DNA of 64,000 bases, taken from positions 1,178,001 through 1,242,000 of the forward strand of contig NZ_CP100404.1 in NCBI RefSeq assembly GCF_024218775.1, in the 5' to 3' direction. Under the pieces are notes generated by a model. That model was not told where the DNA came from, did not search any database, and saw nothing but the letters and a program-made list of their open reading frames with translations. Below, one piece after another: positions 17,104-24,324 of this stretch. The translations under genes and the position numbers were made by a program. This stretch comes from Haloarcula marina (GTDB lineage Archaea; Halobacteriota; Halobacteria; Halobacteriales; Haloarculaceae). The first letter of the stretch is position 1. Each line of letters starts with the position of its first letter.

Positions 17104-17264
17104 CGTATCTGCCTCTAACGGGTCATCCGGTATAAATTTCCCCAAAACCGCCCGACGGGGGTGCGTTAGGCAATCTCACACAACTGTGGCCGAGTGACGA
17201 CAGTGAACAATTCAGCGGCGAGTGGACCGAAAACGGGTTAGTGCCCCGGCGGCGAGGGTCGCCA

Positions 17265-17735
17265 ATGAGCGACAGCGAGTATCGCGGCCTCTGTCGGGCC
17301 GCCGTCTACCAGTTCGGCCGCGGCGCGGACGCGGCACTCTTTCCCGCGCCCGAAGCCGTCGAGATAACCCACACCAGTTCCGGCCGTCCGCGACAGGTCC
17401 ACGCCGACGACGGCCGTATCGCGACGTACGGGACCGACGGCCGCTATCGACTCGGCCTCGCCGGGGGCCGCCGCTTGGCCGAGGCGTTCGACGGGTCGCG
17501 CCACCGCGTCGTCGTCGGCGACGAGAGCGAACCGTTCGTCCGCGAGGGCCGCAACGCCTTCGCGAAGTTCGTCCAGTCTGCCGACCCCGAACTCCGGCCC
17601 GGCGACGAGACGCTGGTCGTCCACGAGGACGGGCACTTGCTCGCCGTCGGCCGGGCGGAACTCCCCGGCGGCGGCATGACCGACTTCGAGACGGGCATGG
17701 CCGTGAAAGTCCGGCAGGGCGCGGACGACGCCTGA
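17265..17735 (+). CDS. PUA domain protein
   Basis: 156 residues. The second half (about 70-150) reads as a PUA RNA-binding domain: VVVGDESEPFVREGRNAFAKFVQSADPELRPGDETLVVHEDGHLLAVGRAEL, in which the R-x-G-x-x-V/A-F and D-E-V-x-V pattern is typical (positions roughly 85-135 of the protein). The first half resembles the spacer domain found before PUA in archaeosine tRNA-guanine transglycosylases. A stand-alone RNA-binding partner of a tRNA-modifying enzyme is therefore likely, but no such enzyme is next to it. The start at MSDSEYRGLCRAA (17265) avoids an Arg-rich extension. Confidence 0.8.
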   Translation: MSDSEYRGLCRAAVYQFGRGADAALFPAPEAVEITHTSSGRPRQVHADDGRIATYGTDGRYRLGLAGGRRLAEAFDGSRHRVVVGDESEPFVREGRNAFAKFVQSADPELRPGDETLVVHEDGHLLAVGRAELPGGGMTDFETGMAVKVRQGADDA

Positions 17736-17802
17736 CCGTCGACTGTCGACCGGCGGACGGTCCGAGAGAAAGCATTTACCGCAGTCGGCGCAAGCGCGGG
17801 AT

Positions 17803-18273
17803 ATGCGCCGCCGACAGGTCCTCTCGGCCGCCGCGTTCGCCCTCCCCACCCTCGCCGGATGCAGCGACGTGACCGGACCCGGTGACCGGTCGACCACCGG
17901 CGATACGGCCACCGCCACCGACACCGACACGCCCACCTCGACAGCCACCGATACGCCGATGGTCACCCCAAATCCCGACGACCCGGTGCTGTTCGTCCTC
18001 AGCAACGAAACCGAGTCAGAGAAGACCGTCTCCCTGCGACTCAGCCACGCTGAAACCGTCTTGCTCGACGAGACTGCCACGCTCGATTCGGGAGCGTCGA
18101 GAGAGTACGACCCCGGAATCCGCGAGACGGGGCGGTACGAACTCGTCGTCGAAGTCGAAGGCGGACCCCGTCGAACGCTGTCGCTCGACATCGAGAGCTA
18201 CTCCGTCAGAACCGGCGCGAACCACTACGTCTCGGTCATGTCCGACCGCATCGACATCTACTGGGAGGAGTGA
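17803..18273 (+). CDS. Tat-type lipoprotein of unknown function
   Basis: 156 residues. MRRRQVLSAAAFALPTLAGC gives a short twin-arginine-like signal and a lipobox ending at Cys20. A Thr/Asp-rich linker (about residues 24-60) leads to a beta-rich domain (VLFVLSNETESEKTVSLRLSH...YELVVEVEGG). This looks like a small immunoglobulin-like domain. It should be anchored on the outer face of the membrane. Many haloarchaeal lipoproteins look alike; no ligand or partner can be named. It converges on the ArsR-type gene with no gap. Confidence 0.85.
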   Translation: MRRRQVLSAAAFALPTLAGCSDVTGPGDRSTTGDTATATDTDTPTSTATDTPMVTPNPDDPVLFVLSNETESEKTVSLRLSHAETVLLDETATLDSGASREYDPGIRETGRYELVVEVEGGPRRTLSLDIESYSVRTGANHYVSVMSDRIDIYWEE

Positions 18274-18699
18274 CTACCGGTAGGCGTCCGCGAACACTTG
18301 TTCGCGGCGTAGCAGTTCCTCGACGCCGTGGTCCAGCAGGCTCTCGCCGAGGGCCGTCGCCCGGTAGTAGGAGTACAGTCCCTCGCTGTCGGGTGCCTTG
18401 CGCTTTCGGTTCTCCACGAGGCCCACGTCGACCAGCGTATCGAGGTGGTGATGCAGCGTGTTTCCGGGAAGGTCCAGCGCTTCTCGAAGTTCCTTGGCGC
18501 TCATCGAACCGTCACGTTTCAACCGATAGAGGATGCGAAATCGCGTCTCGTTGCCGACGGCTCGCTGCATCGCCATGTACTCCTCGAACGTGAGGACGCT
18601 CTCCGCTGGCAGGAGGTCCGCGGGGTCGGCAGGCCCCGTCCCCTCCTCCGGTGTCTTGATGCCCATCGCTCTACCGTACACTCGTGGCTCGACCGACAT
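18274..18699 (-). CDS. ArsR-type winged-helix transcription regulator
   Basis: 141 residues from the ATG at 18699 (MSVEPRVYG). Residues about 35-115 form a winged helix-turn-helix: AVGNETRFRILYRLKRDGSMSAKELREALDLPGNTLHHHLDTLVDVGLVENRKR. The 'TLHHHLDTL' recognition helix and the 'LYSYYRAT' segment are typical of haloarchaeal ArsR/HTH_20 proteins. There is no cysteine metal-sensing motif, so the signal is unknown. It faces the gene at 18768; the shared spacer carries two TTGAGT sites that could be its operator. A shorter start at 18666 (MGIKTPEEG) is possible. Confidence 0.85.
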   Translation of the reverse strand: MSVEPRVYGRAMGIKTPEEGTGPADPADLLPAESVLTFEEYMAMQRAVGNETRFRILYRLKRDGSMSAKELREALDLPGNTLHHHLDTLVDVGLVENRKRKAPDSEGLYSYYRATALGESLLDHGVEELLRREQVFADAYR

Positions 18700-18707
18700 A
18701 ACGATTG

Positions 18708-18730
18708 TTGAGTCAATCACCGTTGAGTAA
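18708..18730. promoter_or_regulatory. Paired TTGAGT sites in a divergent promoter
   Basis: TTGAGTCAA at 18708-18716 is a perfect odd-centred palindrome. A second, imperfect copy, TTGAGTAA, starts at 18723, a 15-base step. They lie between the ArsR-type gene and the gene at 18768, just before its TTTTATGTACT box (18738-18748). This is where an autoregulating repressor would bind. Confidence 0.45.
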
Positions 18731-18767
18731 TGCCGTGTTTTATGTACTATGCACGTGTGCCCCCGGT

Positions 18768-19361
18768 ATGCGAGCCCGTATCAAGTCCGCGCTCGGCGAG
18801 GTGGCCTACGGCGACTTCCTCGTCTACCTGATGGGGCCGTACACCTCCTTCGACGTGGACGCGATGGTCCCCGACGGCGTCGACCCCGCAGACGTGTCGC
18901 TCCCGGCGGCGAGCGCCGACGAGGACGACTTGGACGAGATGATGGCGACGCTCAGACGCGTGCAGGGTCGCCTCCGGGAGGACCCCGGGGTCAACGCCTT
19001 CCTCGCGGTGGATCCGGACATCCCGCTCTCGGAGATGGACGCCGCCAGCCAGAGCATCCAGTTCGCCCGCGCCAGCAACGCGACGCTGTTCGTCGTCCCC
19101 GGACTCGGGGATAAACTGGGCGTGGGGATGGAGGTCGGGTCGGTGCTGGAAGACCTGGACGGCACCGACCGGCAGCGAGTGCTGTTCGCCCACGAAGAGA
19201 CGGTCGCCAGCGCGATGATTCGGAGCATCGGCCAGCGATGGGACGCCCGCGTCGTCAGGTACGCCGACGAGGACGAGTTAGTGGACCGTCTCAGGCAGTT
19301 CGTCGCCGACCTGATGAACCGCGAGGTGTACGGGGACCTTCCCAGAAAGACGGCCCAGTGA
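18768..19361 (+). CDS. Conserved haloarchaeal protein with nucleoside-deoxyribosyltransferase-like pattern
   Basis: 197 residues from the ATG at 18768. A TTTTATGTACT box 27 bases upstream supports a leaderless start. The layout is an opening strand [13 protein letters not shown], a middle [40 protein letters not shown] (positions about 80-119), then [13 protein letters not shown]. This order (GPY motif, 'S-x-A-x-x-F-V-x-P', then G-x-x-E-x-G) resembles the Rossmann-like fold of nucleoside 2-deoxyribosyltransferases and related TIR/SLOG-type domains. I assign no reaction. The second half ([34 protein letters not shown]) may be a second subdomain. The facing ArsR-type gene is its probable regulator. 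Confidence 0.7.
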   Translation: MRARIKSALGEVAYGDFLVYLMGPYTSFDVDAMVPDGVDPADVSLPAASADEDDLDEMMATLRRVQGRLREDPGVNAFLAVDPDIPLSEMDAASQSIQFARASNATLFVVPGLGDKLGVGMEVGSVLEDLDGTDRQRVLFAHEETVASAMIRSIGQRWDARVVRYADEDELVDRLRQFVADLMNREVYGDLPRKTAQ

Positions 19362-19437
19362 GAATCTCGTCTCGTTCTTGCCGTCCGTTCGAGGGTGGGT
19401 CGCTAGCCTTTTTTATCCAGAACGCGCAGTCCGGTGT

Positions 19438-19833
19438 ATGTTTGGCGGAGGCGGCGGGGGCATGAACCCTCGCAAGATGAAGCAGATGATGGAACAGATG
19501 GGCATCAACATGGACGACATCGATGCCGAGGAAGTAATCATCCGGACCCCCGACGAGGAACTCGTCTTCACCGACGCCGAGGTCCAACTGATGGAGGCCC
19601 AGGGCCAGAAGACGTATCAGGTCGTCGGCGAACCCGAATCGCGCGAGCGAGACGCGACGGCGGACGCCGACGAGGCCGACGAGGCTGACGCCGACGCGGG
19701 CGACGACAGCGTCGTCGACGCCGACGACGTGGAACTCGTCTCGATGCGCACCGGCGTCGACGAAGAGACGGCCCGCGAGGCGCTCGAAGCCAACGACGGC
19801 GACCTCGCGGACGCCGTCGACGAACTCGAGTAA
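19438..19833 (+). CDS. nac: Nascent polypeptide-associated complex protein
   Basis: 131 residues. [23 protein letters not shown] is the archaeal NAC N-terminus, followed by the NAC beta-barrel ([35 protein letters not shown], about residues 30-65) and an acidic linker. A C-terminal UBA helix bundle ends the protein ([31 protein letters not shown]). It binds nascent chains at the ribosome as a homodimer in archaea. A TTTTTTATCC box about 27 bases before the ATG fits a leaderless transcript. trmI starts one base after its stop. Confidence 0.96.
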   Translation: MFGGGGGGMNPRKMKQMMEQMGINMDDIDAEEVIIRTPDEELVFTDAEVQLMEAQGQKTYQVVGEPESRERDATADADEADEADADAGDDSVVDADDVELVSMRTGVDEETAREALEANDGDLADAVDELE

Positions 19834-19834
19834 C

Positions 19835-20557
19835 GTGGCGCTGTTGTTCGTCCACGAGGACCGCGAGTACCTGCTGGACCCGGGCGAGCGCTTCGAGTCG
19901 GACCTCGGTATCCTCGAGGTTCCAGAGGACGTTGCACCCGGTGACGTCGTCGAGACGCATCTCGGAACGACGTTCACGGTTCGACGCCTTCGCGGCCCGG
20001 ACCTGTTCACGCACCTCGAACGGACCGGCGCGCCGATGATGCCCCGCGACGTGGGCCTCGTCGTCGGCAAGACCGGCGTCGCCGCCGGTGACCGCGTCCT
20101 CGATGCGGGGACCGGGACGGGCATCCTCAGCGCGTACATGGGGCGGATGGGCGCGGACGTGGTGACCTACGAAATCGACCCCGAGTTCGCCGACGTGGCC
20201 CGCGAGAACATGGCTATCGCGGGCGTCACGGACAGCGTCGAGGTACGCACCGGCGACGTGACCGACGACCTCGACACGCTCTCGGGATTCGACGTGGTCA
20301 CGCTGGACACCGCGGACGCGCCGACCGTCGTCGAACGGACGCCCACGCTGCTCCGACAGGGCGGGTCGCTCGCCGTGTACTCGCCGTTCGTCGAGAACAC
20401 TCGTGAGGCCGTCGCGGCGGCCCGCGAGGTGGGGCTGACGGGCATCGAGACGCTCGACACAATCCAGCGCGAGATGGACTTCGACGACCGCGGCTCTCGG
20501 CCGTCGACGGGCGGCGTCGGCCACACCGGCTACCTCACGTTCGCGCGACGGCCCTGA
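19835..20557 (+). CDS. trmI: tRNA (adenine-N1)-methyltransferase TrmI
   Basis: 240 residues from a GTG at 19835, one base after the nac stop, so co-expression is near certain. The N-terminal small domain (residues about 1-70) is followed by a SAM-binding fold: VLDAGTGTGILSAYMGRMGADVVTYE (motif I), DVVTLDTADAPTV (motif IV) and GGSLAVYSPF. This is the TrmI family, which in archaea forms m1A at tRNA positions 57 and 58. The C-terminal REMDFDDRGSRP...GHTGYLTFARR segment matches the family end. Confidence 0.93.
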   Translation: MALLFVHEDREYLLDPGERFESDLGILEVPEDVAPGDVVETHLGTTFTVRRLRGPDLFTHLERTGAPMMPRDVGLVVGKTGVAAGDRVLDAGTGTGILSAYMGRMGADVVTYEIDPEFADVARENMAIAGVTDSVEVRTGDVTDDLDTLSGFDVVTLDTADAPTVVERTPTLLRQGGSLAVYSPFVENTREAVAAAREVGLTGIETLDTIQREMDFDDRGSRPSTGGVGHTGYLTFARRP

Positions 20558-20584
20558 TAAATCAGGTTAGTGCCCCCATCTCTC

Positions 20585-20616
20585 TCTGTGGGGACCGTGG
20601 TTTGAAGCCCCACAGA
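20585..20616. promoter_or_regulatory. Perfect 9-base inverted repeat before a two-gene unit
   Basis: TCTGTGGGG (20585-20593) and CCCCACAGA (20608-20616) pair perfectly around a 14-base loop. They lie 28 bases after the trmI stop and 17 bases before the next ATG. This could be a trmI terminator-like hairpin, an operator, or an RNA structure in the leader of the small gene. Confidence 0.55.
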
Positions 20617-20633
20617 CACGTACACCGTCTCGT

Positions 20634-20843
20634 ATGAGCGACGCCGAGGCTCCAGACGAGACGACGACGTGGCCCGAACTCGCAATCGGGCTGTACGACC
20701 GACTCACCGGACGAAACGCCGAGATAACCTACGAGTTCGAGGACATGGCGGTGGACGTCCCGAGCAAGACGGGTGACGACCCCGAGTACGCCCACTGGCG
20801 TATCGACGGCACCCTCACCGTCAAGACTCGCGAGAAGGAGTGA
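20634..20843 (+). CDS. Hypothetical acidic small protein
   Basis: 69 residues (MSDAEAPDETTTWPELAIGLYDRLTGRN...). After an acidic start there is one amphipathic helix (WPELAIGLYDRLTG) and then strands (AEITYEFEDMAVDVPS, HWRIDGTLTVKTRE). It looks like a compact alpha-beta protein and not a membrane protein. I do not recognise the family. Its TGA overlaps the GTG of the next gene (20840-20843), so the two are translationally coupled and probably act together. Confidence 0.7.
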   Translation: MSDAEAPDETTTWPELAIGLYDRLTGRNAEITYEFEDMAVDVPSKTGDDPEYAHWRIDGTLTVKTREKE

Positions 20844-21244
20844 CTCCGACCACCGACCGGACGGCGCGGCCGCCGATAGAGACGGTCGCAGAGCTACTGG
20901 ACGAACTCGACGACCGGCCGGAACTGGCCGTCTACGCCGACCTCCGGGTCGATGTCGACGGCCGGACCCTCTCGGTCGTCGGCTACGACGACGTGGTGGC
21001 CATCGACGTGCCGTCGCTACCGGCGGCGCTCTCGCTCTGGCGACGCCTGCCGGTCGACCCGATGGACGCCGCGGCGGTGCTGGCGTCGGTCGGCCTGACC
21101 GCGGAACTCCGCGTCCGCGGTGTTCCCGTGGCGCGCCTCGGCGACGACGCCACGCCGAGTTCGCTCGCTCGGCGTCTCGGTCTCGGACCGGTCGAACTCG
21201 TCCCCGACGGCGTCGTTCTGGCCGTCACTCGACGGCGCGGATGA
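20840..21244 (+). CDS. Hypothetical protein coupled to the preceding small gene
   Basis: 134 residues from a GTG overlapping the previous stop (GTGA). A helix (PIETVAELLDELDDRPELAVYADL) is followed by strands (DLRVDVDGRTLSVVGYDDVVAIDVPS), a second helical part, and a final AELRVRGVPVARLGDD...GLGPVELVPDGVVLAV segment. No catalytic motif or cysteine stands out and no family is recognised. Its last 20 bases overlap the 3' end of the opposite-strand gene that ends at 21225. Confidence 0.7.
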   Translation: MTPTTDRTARPPIETVAELLDELDDRPELAVYADLRVDVDGRTLSVVGYDDVVAIDVPSLPAALSLWRRLPVDPMDAAAVLASVGLTAELRVRGVPVARLGDDATPSSLARRLGLGPVELVPDGVVLAVTRRRG

Positions 21245-21836
21245 GCGCGAGCAGTTCCTCGCGGTATTCGTGGGACTGACGGGTCAGTGGTTCCGGCGGG
21301 TCCGACAGGCCGAGGATGTCGCCCACGGCGCGGTTCGGGTAGGCCCCGGCGGCGATTCGGAACCCCGACCCGTGCCAGATGCCGACCCATCCCGTAATCG
21401 AGAGCGTCTCGTCGGTTTCGTCCAACGGGAGCGACGCGGTGTACGTCCGGAGGCGCGCCCGGTCCCCGCTGTCGGTTCGGATTCGCTCCCGGCGGCCGCG
21501 TTCTACGTCCTCGAACCCGCGTTCGCGGAGTTCGTCGGCGAACGCCTTCAGAGCCTCAGAGCGCACCGTCGGGAGAATCATCGCCGGGCCGATGCCAGGC
21601 GCGAGCGGCGGCTTGAACGTCAGCGCCGTCGCGAAGAAGAAGCGCCACTGTTGGTCGATATCGGCGGCATCGACGGCCTTCTCGCGGGTCCGCACGTCGT
21701 CGTACACGCAGGTCGCGCCGGTGACGCTGGCGGTCGGCAGTCGGAACACCGTCTCGACGCGCTCGTCGGTCAGGTCCCACCCGCCCTCGCTCAAGCGTTC
21801 CGCGGGGACGCCCGGGAACGACGCGTCGTCGGCCAC
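21225..21836 (-). CDS. Conserved haloarchaeal hypothetical protein
   Basis: 203 residues with no signal peptide or membrane segment. Strands and helices alternate: WDLTDERVETVFRLPTASVTGATCVYDD, QQWRFFFATALTFKPPLAPGIG (which looks like a hydrophobic pocket), AFADELRERGFEDVERGRRERI and a C-terminal ITGWVGIWHGSGFRIAAGAYP. The shape suggests a small-ligand-binding alpha+beta fold, but no family is certain. It converges with a 20-base overlap on the gene to its left and lies 7 bases downstream of the tfs gene on the same strand, so it may be the second gene of a tfs transcript. Confidence 0.75.
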   Translation of the reverse strand: MADDASFPGVPAERLSEGGWDLTDERVETVFRLPTASVTGATCVYDDVRTREKAVDAADIDQQWRFFFATALTFKPPLAPGIGPAMILPTVRSEALKAFADELRERGFEDVERGRRERIRTDSGDRARLRTYTASLPLDETDETLSITGWVGIWHGSGFRIAAGAYPNRAVGDILGLSDPPEPLTRQSHEYREELLALIRAVE

Positions 21837-21843
21837 GATGCGC

Positions 21844-22170
21844 TCAGTGGTCGTCCTCGCGCCACTTGTGTTCGCACTCGGTGCAGGTGAAAAAGCGCGT
21901 CTCGGACTCGTCGGCGGCCCGAATCTGCTTCATCTCGTAGTAGGCGCGGTCGTTGCCACATTCGGGACAGCGCGCGCCCGTCGTCGGCCCCATGTCCTCG
22001 GCGTCGACTTCGGACGTGTCGACCACTTCGGACTCCTCTTGGCCCTGCGTCGTGACGGCCATCTCCTGTTCGGCCTCCTCGTTTCGAAGCTTCTCGTAGC
22101 CACAGCTCTTACAGACCCACGAGTCGCCCTCCGTCTTCATCATCGAACCGCAGTCGTCGCAAAACTCCAT
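21844..22170 (-). CDS. tfs: Transcription factor S (TFIIS/RPB9-like)
   Basis: 108 residues. The N-terminal zinc ribbon is MEFCDDCGSMMKTEGDSWVCKSCGY (Cys4). A flexible acidic linker follows, then a C-terminal zinc ribbon CPECGNDRAYYEMKQIRAADESETRFFTCTECEHKW. The Asp-Glu pair in AADESETRFF is the hairpin that reaches the polymerase active site and stimulates transcript cleavage in TFS/TFIIS, so this copy should be active. The start at 22170 gives the normal M-x-F-C N-terminus; the two-codon longer start is unlikely. Confidence 0.95.
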   Translation of the reverse strand: MEFCDDCGSMMKTEGDSWVCKSCGYEKLRNEEAEQEMAVTTQGQEESEVVDTSEVDAEDMGPTTGARCPECGNDRAYYEMKQIRAADESETRFFTCTECEHKWREDDH

Positions 22171-22240
22171 TGTTGTCACCCAGTAAGCCGCTGGTGTGTC
22201 TTAAACGCCCGGGTTCGTCTATCCGCCAGTCGCACCCTGT

Positions 22241-23248
22241 CTACTCGTTTCTGACCCACGCGGAACAGGCGTCCATGTCGTCCAGCAGTTCCTCGTGGAA
22301 GGTGCAGTACGGCTCGATGTCGTCGTCGTCCATCACGTACTGGAAGTGTCGACAGTTGCCGCAGTAGTTGTCGGGTTCGCCTTGCCGGACCGCCGTCTGG
22401 GTGATTGGGTCGGGGACTGGGTCGCCGCCGGGTGCAGTCGTCGTCCCGCCGTCGGTGGACTGCGCGGCCTCCGGTCCAGCGTTCGCGATGGCTGGGTCGA
22501 GGTCGTACTCCGTCGGGCCGCTTGGGGTCGTCTGACTCGACTGGCCCTGAGCGGTTCCGGTCTCCGCTCCCGCCGCCTGTCCGTTGCCCGTCGACGGTTC
22601 GCGAAGCACTTCACTGCCGTCGCCGCCGTCGCTGACCGTCCCCCGTCCCTCGTCGCGGCGGTTCGTCTGCGTCTCCACCCCGCCGTCGGGGTCGGTCCCG
22701 AAGAAGCCGATACCGCCCATTCCCGGGAGCGAGCGCGCTTCCTCGACGAGTTTGATGGTCCCTTCCTCGGTGACTTCCATGCGGGCGTTGCCCCCAGGGG
22801 CTTTGCGGGTCTGAAACGTCGCCAGCGAGGCGAACAGACACCAGAACGTCGTCACCACGCCCCCGAAGTAGACGACGCTCGTTCCGAGTGCGAGCAGCGG
22901 AGCCCCGGTCATCCAGTCGTACGGATAGATGTGCTGGAACGCGGCCACGCCCAGCAGCGTAACGCTCGCGCCGAGGAGCGCCGTCGCCCGAAGCCGTCGG
23001 CTGGCGGGCAGGACGGCGAAGACGCCGAGGACGACGGCGGGCAGGCCGACGCCAGCGGTGATGCCCGCGAGTTCCCGCGCCGCGTACGCCCCCATCCCGA
23101 CCGAACTGCCGAGGTCCGTCGTCGCGAGCGCGATGGCGGCGACGAGGCCCCCGACCCCGCCGAGGAACAGGGCGGACCCGGCGAGTTGCTGGCGGCGCGA
23201 CGCGACGCGGCCGACCTCCCCCTCGTAAACGTCCGTCAAACTGGTCAT
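22241..23248 (-). CDS. Haloarchaeal membrane protein with C-terminal Cys-containing motif
   Basis: 335 residues from the ATG at 23248 (MTSLTDVYEGEVG). Four membrane segments lie in residues about 25-150 (LAGSALFLGGVGGLVAAIALA, LAGITAGVGLPAVVLGVFAVL, ATALLGASVTLLGVAAFQHIY, LALGTSVVYFGGVVTTFWCLF). A long polar, Gly/Thr-rich disordered stretch follows. The last 45 residues hold CGNCRHFQYV...PYCTFHEELLDDMDACSAW, with four Cys plus His spaced like a zinc or iron-sulfur site. The family is conserved in haloarchaea (DUF7139-like in my memory); function unknown. Confidence 0.78.
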   Translation of the reverse strand: MTSLTDVYEGEVGRVASRRQQLAGSALFLGGVGGLVAAIALATTDLGSSVGMGAYAARELAGITAGVGLPAVVLGVFAVLPASRRLRATALLGASVTLLGVAAFQHIYPYDWMTGAPLLALGTSVVYFGGVVTTFWCLFASLATFQTRKAPGGNARMEVTEEGTIKLVEEARSLPGMGGIGFFGTDPDGGVETQTNRRDEGRGTVSDGGDGSEVLREPSTGNGQAAGAETGTAQGQSSQTTPSGPTEYDLDPAIANAGPEAAQSTDGGTTTAPGGDPVPDPITQTAVRQGEPDNYCGNCRHFQYVMDDDDIEPYCTFHEELLDDMDACSAWVRNE

Positions 23249-23367
23249 AGCGCCCGATACGCGGCCGTTCCTCAAAACTACCCGTCAGACACGCGCAAGA
23301 CGCGGGCACGCGCGACGGTCGCTCGCATTCCGAAAGCACTAATCGGACTGACCGGGACACTCAGCAT

Positions 23368-23655
23368 ATGAGCGACGACGAGAGCGAAGAGGAGGCGCCA
23401 GCCGTCGAACTCGGCGAGGGACCTGACGTGGCGGGCGCGCCGCTCGCCCGTGTCACGGCACGTCTCACGTGGGGCATCGAACACAGCACCATCGTCGACC
23501 GAGAGGGCGAGACGGTCATCCGGACCCCGGACGGCCCGCAGGAACTGGCGGCCGTCCTCGAAGACGTCGACGAACCGTACTTCGCCGACCGCCACGAGTT
23601 CGAGGCGGCGGTCCGCGAGGCCATCGGCACCGGCCCGGTCCCGACCGACGACTAA
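23368..23655 (+). CDS. DUF5789-like small acidic protein
   Basis: 95 residues: acidic start, then APLARVTARLTWGIEHSTIVDREGETVIRTPDGPQELAAVLEDVDEPYFADRHEFEAAVREAIG (about residues 23-87). The central pattern of two strands and a C-terminal helix matches the haloarchaeal DUF5789 family as I remember it. Its role is unknown. No cysteines or membrane segments. It converges on the next gene, with the two stop regions overlapping by four bases (23652-23655). Confidence 0.75.
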   Translation: MSDDESEEEAPAVELGEGPDVAGAPLARVTARLTWGIEHSTIVDREGETVIRTPDGPQELAAVLEDVDEPYFADRHEFEAAVREAIGTGPVPTDD

Positions 23656-23942
23656 GCCGATTCCTCGGCCGACTGCGTTTTTTCCGTCTCCGTCCCGCTA
23701 TCCGGTTCTGTCTCTGTCTCTGTCTCCCTCTCCCTCTCCCTCTCTCCCTCGCCTTCCCGAACGACGGGGTCGGCGTCCGTCCCGACGAAGTCACTCCGGT
23801 CGCCCCACTCGTCGCGGGTGACGTACAGCGCGATACCGAGGACGACGAGCACCGGAATCACCATCGCGACCAAGAGGAGGAGAACGACGAGGAAGCCGCC
23901 GACGCCGATACCGCCGCCGGGGCCTTGGAGTAACAGATACAT
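23652..23942 (-). CDS. Small single-span membrane protein with Glu/Arg/Thr repeat tail
   Basis: 96 residues. After MYLLLQGPGGGIGVGG comes a membrane segment (FLVVLLLLVAMVIPVLVVLGIALYV), then DEWGDRSDF and a tail of REGEGERERERETETETEPD. The tail is encoded by runs of CCCTCT- and GTCTCT-like hexamers (plus-strand 23707-23752), so length changes would keep the frame. Function unknown. The ATG at 23942 avoids a nine-residue Arg-rich extension. It overlaps the end of the facing gene by four bases. Confidence 0.7.
   Translation of the reverse strand: MYLLLQGPGGGIGVGGFLVVLLLLVAMVIPVLVVLGIALYVTRDEWGDRSDFVGTDADPVVREGEGERERERETETETEPDSGTETEKTQSAEESA
23707..23752. repeat. In-frame simple repeat in coding DNA
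   Basis: About 46 bases of imperfect TCTGTC and CCTCTC hexamers on the plus strand encode the ERERERETETETE tail of the small membrane protein. The hexamer period keeps the reading frame. Confidence 0.85.
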
Positions 23943-23982
23943 GCCCCGGCGTACGCGACGGAGGGGCAAACCGCTTTGGTGA

Positions 23983-24153
23983 CTATCGCATGTTCGCGAG
24001 CGAGTAGACCGTATCGGAGATGAGCCACGCCGTCTCCGAGTCGACGTGTTCGATGCTCAGCGCGCAAAACGAGTCGCGGCCGCCGTCGACGGTGATGTGG
24101 TACGCCTCGCTGGTCAGTTCGTCTGTGCGTGTGTCTGCTGGCTCGGGGGACAC
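23983..24153 (-). CDS. Small haloarchaeal protein (56 residues, GTG start)
   Basis: A short gene starting at GTG 24151-24153 and ending at TAG 23983-23985; an in-frame stop lies four codons before the GTG. The product begins VSPEPADTRTDELTSEAY and continues HITVDGGRDSFCALSIEH, VDSETAWLISDTVYSL, ending ANMR. A beta hairpin followed by a helix is likely, and codon use is normal for this genome. A CTTAAC box about 27 bases before the GTG fits a leaderless transcript. It resembles small conserved haloarchaeal proteins (DUF7331-like in my memory). Function unknown. 24154-24324 holds its promoter and nothing else I can support. Confidence 0.7.
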   Translation of the reverse strand: MSPEPADTRTDELTSEAYHITVDGGRDSFCALSIEHVDSETAWLISDTVYSLANMR

Positions 24154-24324
24154 ACTGACTCCTCACGGATTCCCACGGTTAAGCCAGTCGATTCGGCCCG
24201 CAGCGGGCCTTAGACGGCCGAACGGATGTCCAAAGGTCGACACGCGAGAGCCTACTGCTGTCTGTCGGTCCGGCGGCTATTTGACGGATAGGCGAGTGGT
24301 CGAACCCCGCCGCAGTCGGCGGGT

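Noticed and set aside
20588-20608. Resemblance of CTGTGGGG...TTTGAAGC to the end of haloarchaeal CRISPR repeats
   Set aside because: Only one copy is present, with no spacer-repeat periodicity and no cas genes nearby; the symmetry is better explained as a simple hairpin.
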